A DNA stretch of 64,000 bases. It comes from Fibrobacterota bacterium. Its GTDB lineage: Bacteria > Fibrobacterota > Fibrobacteria > UBA11236. Positions 16,574 through 26,811 of this stretch are shown here, piece by piece. The position numbers were made by a program, and so were the translations under genes. The notes under the pieces are model-generated. The model saw nothing but the letters and a program-made list of their open reading frames with translations, was not told the origin of the DNA and did no database searches. Location of the stretch: the NCBI GenBank assembly GCA_028287465.1, contig JAQBPO010000062.1:124001-188000 (forward strand). The letters run 5' to 3'. Each line of letters begins with the position of its first letter. The stretch's first letter is position 1.

Positions 16574-17173
16574 ATGACCGAACACCTGGACGATACGCAA
16601 GACGACAAGTACCCCAACCCCAGCACCGTTCCCGCCGAGAACATCGAAGACGATGAATTCGACCGCGATGAGGCCCCGGCCAGCGTTCCCGCTCCGTCGG
16701 CTGAAAAGGACGAAGACGACCTGTGGGATTTGGACGATGATGCCCAGACCTCGGACTCGCCCAGCGATTCCCTGCCCGCCACCACCGCCGCTTCCGCCGC
16801 CAAGAAACCGGCGGCCAGGAAAAGCGCTCCCAAGGCCAAGCCTGCAGCCAAACCCGCTGCTACCAAGAAGGTGGCCGCCAAGGCCAAGCCCGCAGCGACC
16901 AAGAAGGCCGCCGCCAAGCCCGTAACGACTAAAAAGACCGCAGCCAAGGCCAAACCCGCTTCCAAAAAGGCGGCCGCCAAGCCGGTCGCCACCAAGAAGA
17001 AGGCCGCTCCGAAGGCCAAGGCCAAGGCCAAGGCTAAGCCCGCCAAGAAGGCCGTAGCGACCAAGAAGGTCGCAGCCAAGGCCAAGCCCGCCAAGAAAGC
17101 TCCCAAGGCCAAAGCCAAGGCCAAGCCCGCGGCAAAAGTCTCGGCGAAAAAAGGCAAGGGCAAGAAGAAGTAA
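16574..17173 (+). CDS. Histone H1-like Lys/Ala/Pro-rich protein
   Basis: 199 residues in two opposite halves. The first about 70 are acidic (NIEDDEFDRDEAP, EKDEDDLWDLDDDAQ). From about residue 75 to the end the protein is a string of PAKKA/AAKPKA-type repeats made almost only of Lys, Ala, Pro and Thr, ending KKGKGKKK. Such tails are found in bacterial H1-like proteins (compare HctB, BpH1) that bind DNA without sequence specificity. The acidic head is unusual and may tune binding or contact a partner. ATG 16574 is chosen because AAGGAG lies 8 nt upstream; the GTG at 16571 is an alternative. A strong terminator follows. Confidence 0.75.
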   Translation: MTEHLDDTQDDKYPNPSTVPAENIEDDEFDRDEAPASVPAPSAEKDEDDLWDLDDDAQTSDSPSDSLPATTAASAAKKPAARKSAPKAKPAAKPAATKKVAAKAKPAATKKAAAKPVTTKKTAAKAKPASKKAAAKPVATKKKAAPKAKAKAKAKPAKKAVATKKVAAKAKPAKKAPKAKAKAKPAAKVSAKKGKGKKK

Positions 17174-17203
17174 CCGCCCGGTTACCCTTCCCTATCTAAA
17201 CGC

Positions 17204-17239
17204 GCCCCTCCGGTCTTTGGCCGGAGGGGCCGTTTTTTT
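17204..17239 (+). terminator. Rho-independent terminator of the H1-like gene
   Basis: A perfect 10-bp stem (GCCCCTCCGG at 17204-17213, CCGGAGGGGC at 17221-17230) is followed by CG and seven T. It lies 31 bp after the stop codon and separates this gene from the convergent kinase gene. Confidence 0.92.
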
Positions 17240-17296
17240 CCGGGCGATTAAAGGACGGGGATGCGGAAGGGGAAACGGCGGCGGGACCCGCGCGAC

Positions 17297-19270
17297 CTAT
17301 TTGAAGAGCCGGAACCGGAGGGACTTTTCCCCTGGGCCCAGGTTTACGACCGTATCGATGGGCGGGAAGCTGCGATGGGTGATTTGCAGCTTATGCCGGC
17401 CTGGATTCAATTCCTTGTCCTTGACCGGGGTCGTGCCCATGAACCGGCCGTCCACGATCACTTCGGCGAAGGGCGGCGCGGAGGTGATGGTCAGCAGGGT
17501 CTTGTTGGATGGGGCTTTCGCGGCGGGCCCATCGCCGCCATTGCCACCCACGAATTTCGCGGCGGACTCCTCATTGCCGGGCTCATCGACCGGGGTTTTA
17601 TTCCCCTTCGGATTAGGGGGGATTCTGTCGACCCTAGGCTGTTTGACAACGGGATCCTTGATGGGCTGCGGCTGCACGACGACAGGCGGCCCTGATACGA
17701 TCACCTCGGCCGTTCCTTGCTTGGACCCGTCCTGCAGGGATATCGCGCGGATATGGGTCTGGCCGGTTTTCTGGGCCCAGACCTCGCCGTCCTGGACGGA
17801 TGCGACGGTAGGATCTTCGCTTTCCCAGCGGACGTTCGCGGGCGCTTCCTGAGGCTGGATTTCGACGATGAACCGGCGCTTCTGGCCGGCCTGCAATTCC
17901 ATGGAACCCGGTTGGAGCGACACGGATATCACATTGGTATTGCGGACGGGTTGCTGCTTGACTTCGGCCTGCTTGGGCGTACCGTTCCCCAGGACCACGA
18001 ACAAGGCGGCGGCGAGCAAGGCGACGGCCACGACTCCCGCCCCGATCCACATGAAGGCGTTCTTCTTGCCGTCCGTTGCCCCGGTGCGATTCCCGCTGAA
18101 ATCATTGTCATCCCCGTTCGGGGGGCCGGGCTGCCAAGTGCCTGGCCGTACTCCGGAACCGGAACCCTGACGCACTCCGGTGCCGGGCCTGACGCCCGTT
18201 CCCGGCCGGATGCCGGTTCCGGGCTTGGCGGACGCGCCGGACTTGCCGCGCTCCACCTTCATGCCGGGCTTGAGGGGGGCCTTTCCGGTTAGGGCCTCAT
18301 CGGGTCCGGGAGCCGGGGTCAGATCCACCACGGTCTGGTTTCCCGCCATGTTCCCGGTCTTGTCCAACAGGTCGCGGGTGGCTTCCGTCAGATCGAGCAG
18401 GCCCTTCTGGTTCAGATAGCTGCGCAATTGGAGGGACAGCCAGCGCGCGCCCTTGCCGCGATTGGCCGGTTCCTTCTGAAGCAAGGTATCCACCAGGTTT
18501 TCCAGGAACGGATCGGCGTCCGGGATGATGGAACTGACGGGAGCATGGGGCAAATCGCAGATATGCCGCATGATGGTGGGGATGTTCGCGCCGGAGAAAG
18601 GCTTGCGTCCCGTCAGGCAGTAATAGAACACCGCTCCCAGGGAGAACATGTCGGTGAGATGGCTCGGTTTCTTACCTTCGATCTGCTCCGGGGACATGAA
18701 GTTGGGGGAGCCCAGGATGCTGCCCGTCTGGGTCAGGTTCTGCTCGCTGATATGGGCGATGCCGAAATCGGCGATCTTGAGGACGCCGTCCGCCTTGAAC
18801 ATCATGTTCTCGGGCTTGATGTCCCGATGCACCACGCCGAACTTCTCCGCCGTGATGAGGCCGTCCGCCGCCTGGCAGATGACGGCGGCCGAGACTTCCG
18901 GCGACATGGGCTGCCCGCCCAGCAGGTTCAAGACGAACTGCAGGTTGGGCCCGTCGATGTATTCCATCACCAGGTACTGGGCATCGTCTTCCAGGCCATA
19001 GTCGAAGATCTCGACGATGTTGGGATTGCGCAGGCTGGCCGCGGTCTTGGCTTCGACCGTGAACCGATCCAGGAGATTGGCGTTGCCGGAGAGGTGGGAG
19101 TGGATGACCTTGATGGCCACCATGCGGTTCAGGGCGGGATCCTCGGCCAGGTAAACGGTCGCCATGGCCCCCTGGCCGAGTTTGGTCAGGGCATTGTAGC
19201 GGCCGAATTTAAGCTGGGCAGGGCCCTTTCCCGGTCTAGACATGCGCGGCGCCGCCCGAGGTAACATCAT
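17297..19270 (-). CDS. Transmembrane Ser/Thr protein kinase with PEGA domain
   Basis: 657 residues. The N-terminal Hanks-type kinase (about 22-290) is complete: Gly-rich loop KLGQGAMATVYLAED, catalytic Lys54 (VAIKVI), HRDIKPEN (148-155), DFG (168-170) and GSPNFMSPEQ. A Gly/Pro/Arg-rich linker, one transmembrane helix (WIGAGVVAVALLAAALFVVL), a bacterial Ig-like (Big_2) segment (VSLQPGSMELQAGQKRRF, TVASVQDGEVWAQKTG) and a C-terminal PEGA domain (ITSAPPFAEVIVDGRFMGTT) follow. The kinase is cytoplasmic and the rest extracytoplasmic. It is divergent from clpV. Kinase/FHA pairs control T6SS assembly in other bacteria, and an FHA protein is encoded at 61.5-63.1 kb; a link here is inference. The start may instead be the second Met at 19267. 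Confidence 0.88.
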   Translation of the reverse strand: MMLPRAAPRMSRPGKGPAQLKFGRYNALTKLGQGAMATVYLAEDPALNRMVAIKVIHSHLSGNANLLDRFTVEAKTAASLRNPNIVEIFDYGLEDDAQYLVMEYIDGPNLQFVLNLLGGQPMSPEVSAAVICQAADGLITAEKFGVVHRDIKPENMMFKADGVLKIADFGIAHISEQNLTQTGSILGSPNFMSPEQIEGKKPSHLTDMFSLGAVFYYCLTGRKPFSGANIPTIMRHICDLPHAPVSSIIPDADPFLENLVDTLLQKEPANRGKGARWLSLQLRSYLNQKGLLDLTEATRDLLDKTGNMAGNQTVVDLTPAPGPDEALTGKAPLKPGMKVERGKSGASAKPGTGIRPGTGVRPGTGVRQGSGSGVRPGTWQPGPPNGDDNDFSGNRTGATDGKKNAFMWIGAGVVAVALLAAALFVVLGNGTPKQAEVKQQPVRNTNVISVSLQPGSMELQAGQKRRFIVEIQPQEAPANVRWESEDPTVASVQDGEVWAQKTGQTHIRAISLQDGSKQGTAEVIVSGPPVVVQPQPIKDPVVKQPRVDRIPPNPKGNKTPVDEPGNEESAAKFVGGNGGDGPAAKAPSNKTLLTITSAPPFAEVIVDGRFMGTTPVKDKELNPGRHKLQITHRSFPPIDTVVNLGPGEKSLRFRLFK

Positions 19271-19341
19271 TCCGTGAGGGGAATCATGTTTGGGAACGGC
19301 CCTTTCAGTTTCAAATTTAAAAAAGAACGGGAGTTTTCCGG

Positions 19342-19373
19342 GCCGGTTCCTCGCGGAAGAACCGGCTTTTTTT
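19342..19373 (+). terminator. Terminator-like hairpin in the clpV leader
   Basis: A perfect stem GCCGGTTC (19342-19349)/GAACCGGC (19359-19366) is followed by seven T (19367-19373), ending 46 nt before the clpV ATG on the clpV strand. There is no plus-strand gene between 17173 and clpV that would need termination here, so it may act as an attenuator of clpV. Confidence 0.8.
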
Positions 19374-19419
19374 AACTTTTGGGGGCCAGCAAAGTGCCGT
19401 AAAACCCTTGGAGCACCGC

Positions 19420-22239
19420 ATGATTTCCAATTCCCCCCGCGCCATCCTCGAAAAGCTGAACAAGTACACCAAGAGCCTGCTCGAAGGCGCGGTCGGGTCC
19501 GCCGTGAACCGCTCCCATTACGAAATCACCCATAGCCACCTGCTCTTGCAGGCGTTGGAAGAGGGCAAGGGCGATCTCTCCTACATCCTCGCGACCTTCA
19601 AGATCAACGAGGGCCTTTTCAAGACCGCCCTGCAGCAGGAACTTAAGGAATTGCGCATGGGCAATACCGGCCGTCCGGTCTTTTCGCCCACCTTCATGAA
19701 CCTGCTGGAAGCGGCATGGGCTGAGTCCTCCCTGAATCTGGGACAGGCGAGCATCCGCACGGCGGGCATGGTCCTGGCCCTCAAGAAAATGGCGGGCTCC
19801 ATCTCCCGCGGCCTTTCCGATCAGCTCGCCATGATCAATACGGAAACCCTCCTGTCCAAGTTCGGCGAGATCACCTCCCATTCCAAGGAGACGGAAGAGG
19901 CGCCCGAGGCCGGCGCGCGCGGCGAGGACGGCGCTCCCGCGGAAGGCTCCAACCTCCAGCGCTTCACGGTCAACTTCACCGAGATGGCCCGCAAGGGCAA
20001 GGTCGACCCCATCTTCGGGCGCGACAACGAGATCCGCATGGTCATCGACATCCTTTCCCGCCGCCGCAAGAACAACCCCATCATGGTGGGCGAAGCGGGC
20101 GTGGGCAAGACGGCCGTGATCGAAGGCCTTGCCCTGCGCATCGCCCAAGGTCAGGTCCCGGACATCCTCAAGAACGTGGAAATCCGCGGGCTGGACATGG
20201 GCCTGATGGCCGCCGGCGCGGGCGTGCGCGGCGAGTTCGAGAACCGCCTCAAGGGCGTCATCAAGGAGGTCAAGTCCTCCGTCACTCCCGTCATCCTCTT
20301 CATCGACGAGACCCATACCATCATCGGCGCGGGCGGCGAAGCCGGCCAGAACGACGCGGCCAACCTGCTGAAGCCGGAAATGGCGCGCGGCGAGCTCAAG
20401 ATCATGGGCGCCACCACCTTGACCGAGTTCCGCAAGTATTTCGAAAAGGATCCGGCCATGGCCCGCCGCTTCCAGATGGTCAAGGTCGAGGAACCGGATC
20501 CCGAGACCGCCGCCATCATGTTGCGCGGTCTCCGCGTCAACTACGAGAAGTTCCACGGCGTGAAGATCACCTATGAGGGCATCAAGGCCGCCTGCGAGCT
20601 GTCCCACAAGTACATCGCCGGCCGCCAGCTGCCGGACAAGGCCGTGGATCTGCTCGACACCGCCGCCGCGCGCGTGAAGATGGGCCTGACCGCCAAGCCC
20701 CCGGTCCTGGTCAACCTGGACCAGGCCGTCGAGAACCTGAAGATCGAAATCGCCGCCCTGGAAAAGGATGAGTCCACAGGCGTCCTCTCAGACAGGGAAA
20801 TCCTGGGAAAATGCCGCGAGAGCCTGGAAGCCGTCACCGCCCAGGCCGCCGAGGTTGAGACCAAGTGGAAGGCCGAACTGGAAGCCGTGAAGGAAATCAT
20901 CGCCATCCAGGACAAGCTGTCCCCGCCGGCCAAGGATGCCAAGGGCGCGAAGTCGAAGGATGCCAAGCCTGCCGATCCCAAGGGAGAGGCCTCGATTGAA
21001 CCCGTCGCCCTCAAGCCGGAAGAAGTGGCCGCCCTCCGCGCCGAAATGGACTTGAAATGGAAGGCCCTCGAAGCCACCCAGGGCGAATCCCCCATGGTCC
21101 ACGCCCACGTCTCCCGCGAAGTGATCGCCCAGATCATCGCGGAATGGACCGGCATCCCCGCCGGCAGCATGCTCAAGAACGAGGCCCAGGCCCTGATCGA
21201 CCTGGAGAAGACCATCAACGAGAAGGTGGTGGGCCAGGAAGGGGGCGTCCAGGAGATAGCGTCCACCCTGCGCAGCGCCAAGCTCGGCCTCGGCAATCCG
21301 GAAGCGCCCATGGGCGTATTCCTCATCACCGGCCCCTCCGGCGTGGGCAAGACCGAGGTCGCGCGCACCATCTCGGACGTGCTCTTCGGCGGCGAGAAGT
21401 TCGTGGTCACGATCAACATGTCGGAATATCAGGACAGCATGTCCATCACCCAGCTGAAGGGCGCCAGCGCCGGTTACGTAGGCTACGGGGACGGCGGCGT
21501 GCTCACGGAAGGCGTGCGCAAGCGCCCCTATACCGTGGTCATCCTGGACGAGGTGGAAAAGGCCCACAAGGACGTGCTCAACATGTTCTACCAGGTGTTC
21601 GACAAGGGAACCCTGCGGGACGGCGAAGGCCGCGACATCAACTTCCGCAATACCGTCATCATCATGACCAGCAACCTGGGTCTGGACACCATCACCCGCA
21701 TGGCCAACGACGGCAATGCCTATACCCTGGACGATATCCGCGAAGGCATCCTGCAGGAGCTGACCGATCATTTCGCCCCGGCCCTGTTGGCGCGCTGCAA
21801 GGTGATCCCTTTCCTGCCCCTTGACTCCGAGGTCCTGAAGCGCATCGTCTTCCTCAAGCTGATGAAGCTGGGCAAGCGCCTGATGGAAAAGCACAGGCTG
21901 GCCTTCGCCGTGGCCCCGGAAGTGGTCCGGGACATCGTCATGCTCTGCACCACCTCCCAAAGCGGCGCGCGCAATATCGACACCATCATCGATCAGAAGC
22001 TGATGCCGGAGATTTCCAAGAACATCCTCATCCACATGGCCGAGGACAAGGTGTTCACCCATCTCTTCCTCGCTTCGGACGAGAAGACCGGATTCCAGTG
22101 CAGCTTCTCCGTGGGCGACTTCCAGATGCCCGAATCCTCCCAGGACGGCGAGTCCGCGGAGGCGGGCGAAACCGAATCGGAAGACGAGGCCATGATCCTG
22201 GATCGTACCAAGGCCGCGACTGCGGAAGAGGCCGGGTAA
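19420..22239 (+). CDS. clpV: T6SS sheath-recycling ATPase ClpV (TssH)
   Basis: 939-residue class-I Clp/Hsp100 unfoldase that disassembles contracted T6SS sheaths. The N-domain occupies about 1-160. The first AAA+ module has Walker A GEAGVGKT (about residue 223) and [15 protein letters not shown]; the second has GPSGVGKT (about 638) and [11 protein letters not shown]. ClpV-type rather than ClpB-type features are [37 protein letters not shown] and [21 protein letters not shown] long Lys/Ala-rich insert lies between the modules around the coiled-coil region. ATG 19420 is chosen over the TTG at 19408 because GGAG is correctly spaced before it. It lies 235 bp upstream of vgrG1; other core tss genes are absent from the window. 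Confidence 0.93.
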   Translation: MISNSPRAILEKLNKYTKSLLEGAVGSAVNRSHYEITHSHLLLQALEEGKGDLSYILATFKINEGLFKTALQQELKELRMGNTGRPVFSPTFMNLLEAAWAESSLNLGQASIRTAGMVLALKKMAGSISRGLSDQLAMINTETLLSKFGEITSHSKETEEAPEAGARGEDGAPAEGSNLQRFTVNFTEMARKGKVDPIFGRDNEIRMVIDILSRRRKNNPIMVGEAGVGKTAVIEGLALRIAQGQVPDILKNVEIRGLDMGLMAAGAGVRGEFENRLKGVIKEVKSSVTPVILFIDETHTIIGAGGEAGQNDAANLLKPEMARGELKIMGATTLTEFRKYFEKDPAMARRFQMVKVEEPDPETAAIMLRGLRVNYEKFHGVKITYEGIKAACELSHKYIAGRQLPDKAVDLLDTAAARVKMGLTAKPPVLVNLDQAVENLKIEIAALEKDESTGVLSDREILGKCRESLEAVTAQAAEVETKWKAELEAVKEIIAIQDKLSPPAKDAKGAKSKDAKPADPKGEASIEPVALKPEEVAALRAEMDLKWKALEATQGESPMVHAHVSREVIAQIIAEWTGIPAGSMLKNEAQALIDLEKTINEKVVGQEGGVQEIASTLRSAKLGLGNPEAPMGVFLITGPSGVGKTEVARTISDVLFGGEKFVVTINMSEYQDSMSITQLKGASAGYVGYGDGGVLTEGVRKRPYTVVILDEVEKAHKDVLNMFYQVFDKGTLRDGEGRDINFRNTVIIMTSNLGLDTITRMANDGNAYTLDDIREGILQELTDHFAPALLARCKVIPFLPLDSEVLKRIVFLKLMKLGKRLMEKHRLAFAVAPEVVRDIVMLCTTSQSGARNIDTIIDQKLMPEISKNILIHMAEDKVFTHLFLASDEKTGFQCSFSVGDFQMPESSQDGESAEAGETESEDEAMILDRTKAATAEEAG

Positions 22240-22326
22240 TAACCGGAGACTTCGGCCGCCCATCCGATGGGATGGCGGCCTGCCAGGCTGGCGGGATTCG
22301 ACCCGAGGAGGCCGTGATCGCATTTT

Positions 22327-22367
22327 GGGAAAGGCCGGTTCGGGGAGACCCTGTCCGGCCCTTTCCC
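22327..22367 (+). promoter_or_regulatory. Stable hairpin between clpV and vgrG1
   Basis: GGGAAAGGCCGG (22327-22338) pairs with CCGGCCCTTTCCC (22355-22367) with one bulged C. No T-tract follows, so it may be an mRNA processing or attenuation element rather than a terminator. Its core word AAAGGCCGGTTC recurs upstream of vgrG2 (43218-43229). Confidence 0.45.
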
Positions 22368-22474
22368 ATGTGACCCCTATCACAACGCCTGACCGCGTTT
22401 TTGGCTTTCTTTTAGTGTAATACGGATTTTCGGCACGACGTGCCCCAACCACGGTCTAATGCCCGAGGGAAACC

Positions 22475-24589
22475 ATGGCTTCAGCGGATACATCGATTTT
22501 CACCCTTCAAGTAGGCGCCTTTCCCCTGGATACCTTCCGGGTGATCGACTTCATCGGTCGGGAAGCGCTTTCCGAATGCTTCTCCTTCACCATCCGGGCC
22601 GTGGCTTTCGACATCGACGTCAAGTTCGACGATGCCATCGGCGTGGCCGCAACCCTGACCGTGGGCGGGGGGGAATACGAGATCAAGCACTACGGCAACA
22701 TCACGAGCTTCACCCAGGTTCCGGATAGCGACGGCACGGTCATGCTCAACTCCACCTACGAGTTCATCCTCGAGCCGCGCTATAGGATCGCCTCCTATAT
22801 GATCCAGAGCCGGATCTTCCAGAACAAGACGGTCCTCGAGATAGTCGAGGAAGTGCTGGGGGCCTATTACTACAAGGACACGGATTTCAAGTTCGATGCC
22901 CAGTTCGAGGTGAAGGGCCAGGACTACGCCAAGCGCGAATTCACCGTGCAGTACAATGAATCCGATCTCGATTTCGTCCAGCGCCTGCTGGAGGATGAGG
23001 GCCTCTTCTTCTTCTGGAACCACGAGGGCGACCGCGAGGTCATGATCATCACCAACAAGAAGGACGCGGTCAAACCCGTCCCCAACACCCCCAAGCTCCC
23101 CTTCCGCCCCGAAACCGGCATGCACCAGGAAAAAGGGGAATACGTCGATTCGATGCTGAAAAGCATGAAGATCGTCACCGGCCGCGCGACCATGAAGGAC
23201 TACAACTACAGGACGCCGGACACCAAGGTCATCGGCCATTACGAGATGGAAGGTCCCGGCGAGTATTACCATTTCGGCGATCACGTCAAGACGACGGACG
23301 AGGCCAAGCGCCTGGCGCAGATCCGCACGGAGATGTTCGCCTGCGAACGGGAGATCTACCGGGGCACGGGCATCGCGCGCTCCATCCGGCCGGGATACCG
23401 CTTCACCCTGGAACTGGCGGGTGCGGAAGGCTTCAACGGCGACTATATGATCACGCGCGTCACCCACCGCGGCGATATCGTGCAGGCCGCGGACGACGGC
23501 ACGGTGGAGAAGACCACCAAACCCATCCCCCATTACACCAACAGTTTCGAAGCCATTCCCGCCCTCGTGCAGTTCCGTCCCCAGTTGATGACGCCCAAGC
23601 CCAAGGCCCCGGGCATCCTCACCGCCAAGGTCGACGGCCAGAAGGGCTCCTACGCCTACCTGGACGAGGAAGGCCGCTACCGCATGAAGCTGTTCTTCGA
23701 CCGGACCGAGGACCAGGACGGCAAGGCGAGCAAGGCCATCCGCCTGGCCCAACCCTATGCGGGCGCCGGCTACGGCATGCATTTCCCCCTGCACACGGAT
23801 ACGGAAATCGTAGTGGGCTTCGTGGACGGCGATCTCGATCGGCCCATCGGCCTGGGCGCGGTCCCCAATCCGGGGAAGGGCACGCCGGTCAAGGCGGGCA
23901 ACAATTCCCAGAACATGATCAAGTCCCACTCCGGGCATTCCGTCACCTTGGACGACAAGCAGGGCAAGACCGGCATCCATATCGTCACTTCCGGTGGCCA
24001 CGCCATGGGCCTGGACGACAGCGCGGATACCAAGGGCTGGACCGTGAAGACCTCGGGCGGCAACGCCTTGGCGGCGGACGACAAGAACAAGAACATCGAC
24101 TTCAAGACCACCGGGGGCATGGAGCTCAAGCTCGACGACCAGGGTACGACCATTACCCTGGTGACCACCGGCAAGAACACCCTGGAGATGAAGGACGGCG
24201 GCCATGTCGTCACCCTGAAGGACGGGAGCGGGAACATCTCGCTCACCATGAACGGGGATTCCGGCAAGGTGGAGCTTAAGGCGAGCCAGGAAATCAAGCT
24301 TACCGTGGGCGCCAGCAGCCTGACCATGGGCATGGACGGGACCATCAAGCTCGACGGCAAGGACATCACCATCAGCGGATCCGCCAGCGTCATGGTGGAC
24401 GGCGGTCCCAAGGTCACCATGAAGGGCGTCGACGCCTCCGTCAGCGGGACCGGTTCGGTGAACATCGCCGGCGGTACGGTGACTTCCGAGGCCAAGACCC
24501 TGAACACCATCAAAGGCGCGGCCATCATGTCCGACGCCTCCGCGGTCAACACCGTCAAGGGCGGCGCCGCCGTCATGCTGAATCCCTGA
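22475..24589 (+). CDS. vgrG: T6SS spike protein VgrG (copy 1)
   Basis: 704 residues. The N-terminal part is the gp27/phage-tail-hub-like region (SECFSFTIRAVAF, IEPRYRI-like LEPRYRIASYMIQ, FTVQYNESDLDFVQRLLEDEG). An OB-fold gp5 domain follows (ILTAKVDGQKGSYAYLDEEG, FPLHTDTEIVVGFVDGD, DRPIGLGAVPNPGKGTPV near 463). The C-terminus is a beta-helix of short repeats rich in TTGG, DD and LxMxDGG motifs. No extra effector domain is fused. A good ribosome-binding site (GAGGGA) precedes the start. It heads an operon with two DUF2169 adaptors and leads into the RHS cassettes, which suggests that those effectors ride on this spike. Confidence 0.95.
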   Translation: MASADTSIFTLQVGAFPLDTFRVIDFIGREALSECFSFTIRAVAFDIDVKFDDAIGVAATLTVGGGEYEIKHYGNITSFTQVPDSDGTVMLNSTYEFILEPRYRIASYMIQSRIFQNKTVLEIVEEVLGAYYYKDTDFKFDAQFEVKGQDYAKREFTVQYNESDLDFVQRLLEDEGLFFFWNHEGDREVMIITNKKDAVKPVPNTPKLPFRPETGMHQEKGEYVDSMLKSMKIVTGRATMKDYNYRTPDTKVIGHYEMEGPGEYYHFGDHVKTTDEAKRLAQIRTEMFACEREIYRGTGIARSIRPGYRFTLELAGAEGFNGDYMITRVTHRGDIVQAADDGTVEKTTKPIPHYTNSFEAIPALVQFRPQLMTPKPKAPGILTAKVDGQKGSYAYLDEEGRYRMKLFFDRTEDQDGKASKAIRLAQPYAGAGYGMHFPLHTDTEIVVGFVDGDLDRPIGLGAVPNPGKGTPVKAGNNSQNMIKSHSGHSVTLDDKQGKTGIHIVTSGGHAMGLDDSADTKGWTVKTSGGNALAADDKNKNIDFKTTGGMELKLDDQGTTITLVTTGKNTLEMKDGGHVVTLKDGSGNISLTMNGDSGKVELKASQEIKLTVGASSLTMGMDGTIKLDGKDITISGSASVMVDGGPKVTMKGVDASVSGTGSVNIAGGTVTSEAKTLNTIKGAAIMSDASAVNTVKGGAAVMLNP

Positions 24590-24612
24590 CCGGGACGGAG
24601 CCGGCCTGAGCC

Positions 24613-25731
24613 ATGTCTTCCGAAACCAGAGAAAAGCCGAAGCCCAAGGTCGCGCACGCCATCCTGCCCGGCCAGGACGAGGAGGGGAACCCCATCTTCT
24701 CCATGCTCGTCAAGCGCACCTATGATTTCACGGCGAACGGGATCGCGACCCGGGCGGAGCAGGACGAAAAGCTCCGTCCCATCGACGAGTATTACGATAT
24801 GGGGGACCCGCAGACCGCCACGGTGAAATACGAGTCGGACCTGGTCCCCTTCAAGGCCCTCACCGACGTGGTCTTCATCGGAAAGGCCATGGCCACCGGC
24901 GGCGTTCCCGTCACCGCCATGGACGTGGGCATCCAGGTGGAAGGCGCGGGTGCCAAGATCGTCCGGGTCATCGGCAACCGGCGCTGCGTCTTCCAGCCCA
25001 ACCGGCCGCCCTTGTTCACGCCTCCGGAACCTTTCACGGAAATGGAGATCCGCTACGACTACGCCTTCGGCGGCAAGGACAAGAAGAGCCTTCCCGACGG
25101 ACCGTTCCATTATCCCCGCAACGATATGGGCCGCGGCCTGATCCTGAAAAACAGGAAGGAGATCGTGGACGGCCTGGAATTGCCGAACATCGAGGACCCG
25201 GCCGATCTCCTGGTTCCCGAAGGCATCGTCCTGGACATCCCCGAAGCGTGGCCGCGCGCGCCCATGCCCCAGGGCCTGGGCTGGTTCCAACGCACCTGGT
25301 ATCCGCGCTCCTTCTATGCCGGTTCAATCCCCCCGTACGTGAATACGGACACCCTGACCAAGGAGGAATTCCTTGGGTTGATTTGGAAGCAGCATATCGT
25401 CCTGGCCCGCAAGAGCAAGCTGCCGGGCTTCCATACCCGCTTTCTGCAAGGCGCCTCGCCCGGCCTCTCCTTCCCCAACCTGAAGGGAAACGAAACCATC
25501 CGACTGCGCGGCCTTAGCGCGGAGGGCATGCTCAAGTTCACTTTGCCCGGAGAGACCCCCAGCTTGCGCCTGGACATCGGCGACGGCTACAAGCATCTCG
25601 ATCCGGTCCTGCATACCATCTGCGTACGCGGGGAGGACCGCCAGGTCGACCTGGTCTGGCGCGGCTCCCTCCCCTACCCCGGCATCGAATACCTGGCCGA
25701 GATGACCACGCTCGCGGCGGAGTCGGACTGA
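24613..25731 (+). CDS. DUF2169 T6SS effector-adaptor protein
   Basis: 372 residues spanning the DUF2169 family: VKRTYDFT near the N-terminus, VVFIGKAMATGGVPVTAMDV, IRVIGNR-like IVRVIGNRRC, DYAFGGKD, NDMGRG and a C-terminal GEDRQVDLVWRGSLPYPGI. DUF2169 proteins are found next to VgrG and PAAR/RHS genes and are thought to help load cargo on the spike. Its stop overlaps the next start by one base, so it is translationally coupled to a second, diverged member of the same family. Confidence 0.85.
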   Translation: MSSETREKPKPKVAHAILPGQDEEGNPIFSMLVKRTYDFTANGIATRAEQDEKLRPIDEYYDMGDPQTATVKYESDLVPFKALTDVVFIGKAMATGGVPVTAMDVGIQVEGAGAKIVRVIGNRRCVFQPNRPPLFTPPEPFTEMEIRYDYAFGGKDKKSLPDGPFHYPRNDMGRGLILKNRKEIVDGLELPNIEDPADLLVPEGIVLDIPEAWPRAPMPQGLGWFQRTWYPRSFYAGSIPPYVNTDTLTKEEFLGLIWKQHIVLARKSKLPGFHTRFLQGASPGLSFPNLKGNETIRLRGLSAEGMLKFTLPGETPSLRLDIGDGYKHLDPVLHTICVRGEDRQVDLVWRGSLPYPGIEYLAEMTTLAAESD

Positions 25732-26804
25732 TGGCCATCCAGAAGATTTTCCTGCCCGGCCAATCCCCGACGGGCGAACCCATCTACAGCCTCATCACCA
25801 AGCGCACCTACGATATCGTCCCCGGCGGAAAGTGCACGCGCGCCAAGGAAGACAAGAAGTTGTTCCCCGCCGACAAGCATTGGGGCGATCCGATGAACTC
25901 GTCGGTCCGCTTCGAAACCGATCATATCCCCTACAAGCTGCAGACGGACGTGGCCTTCGACGGCAAGGCCTATTCCCTGGGCGGCGTCCCCGTCCAGAAC
26001 CTGACCTGCGCCATCGTCATCGGCAAGGCCCGCAAGGAGGTCCTGGTGGTCGGGGACCGGATCTGCCGTTGGATGGACGGAGGCAGGATCGCCGCGACGC
26101 CTCCGGCGCTTTTCGCCACCATGGAGCTGCGGAGCGAGAACGCCTACGGGGGCGTGGACGTCTGGAGCGATCCCAAGATGCCCTACTCCTACCCGCGCAA
26201 CCATCTGGGCAAGGGGTTCGTGGTCAAGCCCAATCCCAAGTCCCTGTTCAACCTGGAATTGCCCAATATCGAGGATCCCAAGGATCGCATGACGGCCGAG
26301 CGGCTGTGCATCATGGAAATGAAGTTCTGGGAGAAGCAGCCCCTTCCCGCAGGGCTCGGTTGGATCTCCAAGATCGCGCCGCCCCGGAGCAGCCTGGCGG
26401 GCGTGATGCCCGGGGACGTGGCCCTGGAAAAGGAATTGCGGGAGGCCAATGCCGCCCTGCTGGACGCGAAGAACCGCGAGCTCTACATGGCCCATCCCCT
26501 TCCGCGCATGGATTTCCGGTACTTCAACGGCGCCGCCCTGACCCTGCCCTATATGGCCGGCGACGAAGGCATCCGCTTGGAGAACCTTTCGCCGGAAGGC
26601 GTGCTGGAATTCCAGCTGCCCGGCGAGGTCCCCAAGGTGCATATCGACATGGGCCTGGGCCCCCAGGATCCCCAGGCCTTCCTGCATACGGTGCAGATCC
26701 GCGGCGAGGATCGCCAGGTGGACCTGGTCTGGCGCGCCTGCGTGTCCTACCCGGGCATGGACTGGCTGCCGCAAATGACCAAACTCGATCTAACGGTGGA
26801 ATGA
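25731..26804 (+). CDS. DUF2169 T6SS effector-adaptor protein (second copy)
   Basis: 357 residues, homologous along its length to the preceding gene: ITKRTYDIVPGGK, VAFDGKAYSLGGVPVQNL, NAYGGVDVWSDP, NHLGKG and GEDRQVDLVWRACVSYPGM. The core is shared but the mid-region before MDFRYFNGAALTLPYM is different, consistent with each adaptor serving a different cargo. Two RHS cassettes follow, so a one-adaptor-per-effector arrangement is possible but not shown by the sequence. Confidence 0.85.
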   Translation: MAIQKIFLPGQSPTGEPIYSLITKRTYDIVPGGKCTRAKEDKKLFPADKHWGDPMNSSVRFETDHIPYKLQTDVAFDGKAYSLGGVPVQNLTCAIVIGKARKEVLVVGDRICRWMDGGRIAATPPALFATMELRSENAYGGVDVWSDPKMPYSYPRNHLGKGFVVKPNPKSLFNLELPNIEDPKDRMTAERLCIMEMKFWEKQPLPAGLGWISKIAPPRSSLAGVMPGDVALEKELREANAALLDAKNRELYMAHPLPRMDFRYFNGAALTLPYMAGDEGIRLENLSPEGVLEFQLPGEVPKVHIDMGLGPQDPQAFLHTVQIRGEDRQVDLVWRACVSYPGMDWLPQMTKLDLTVE

Positions 26805-26811
26805 GGGACGC

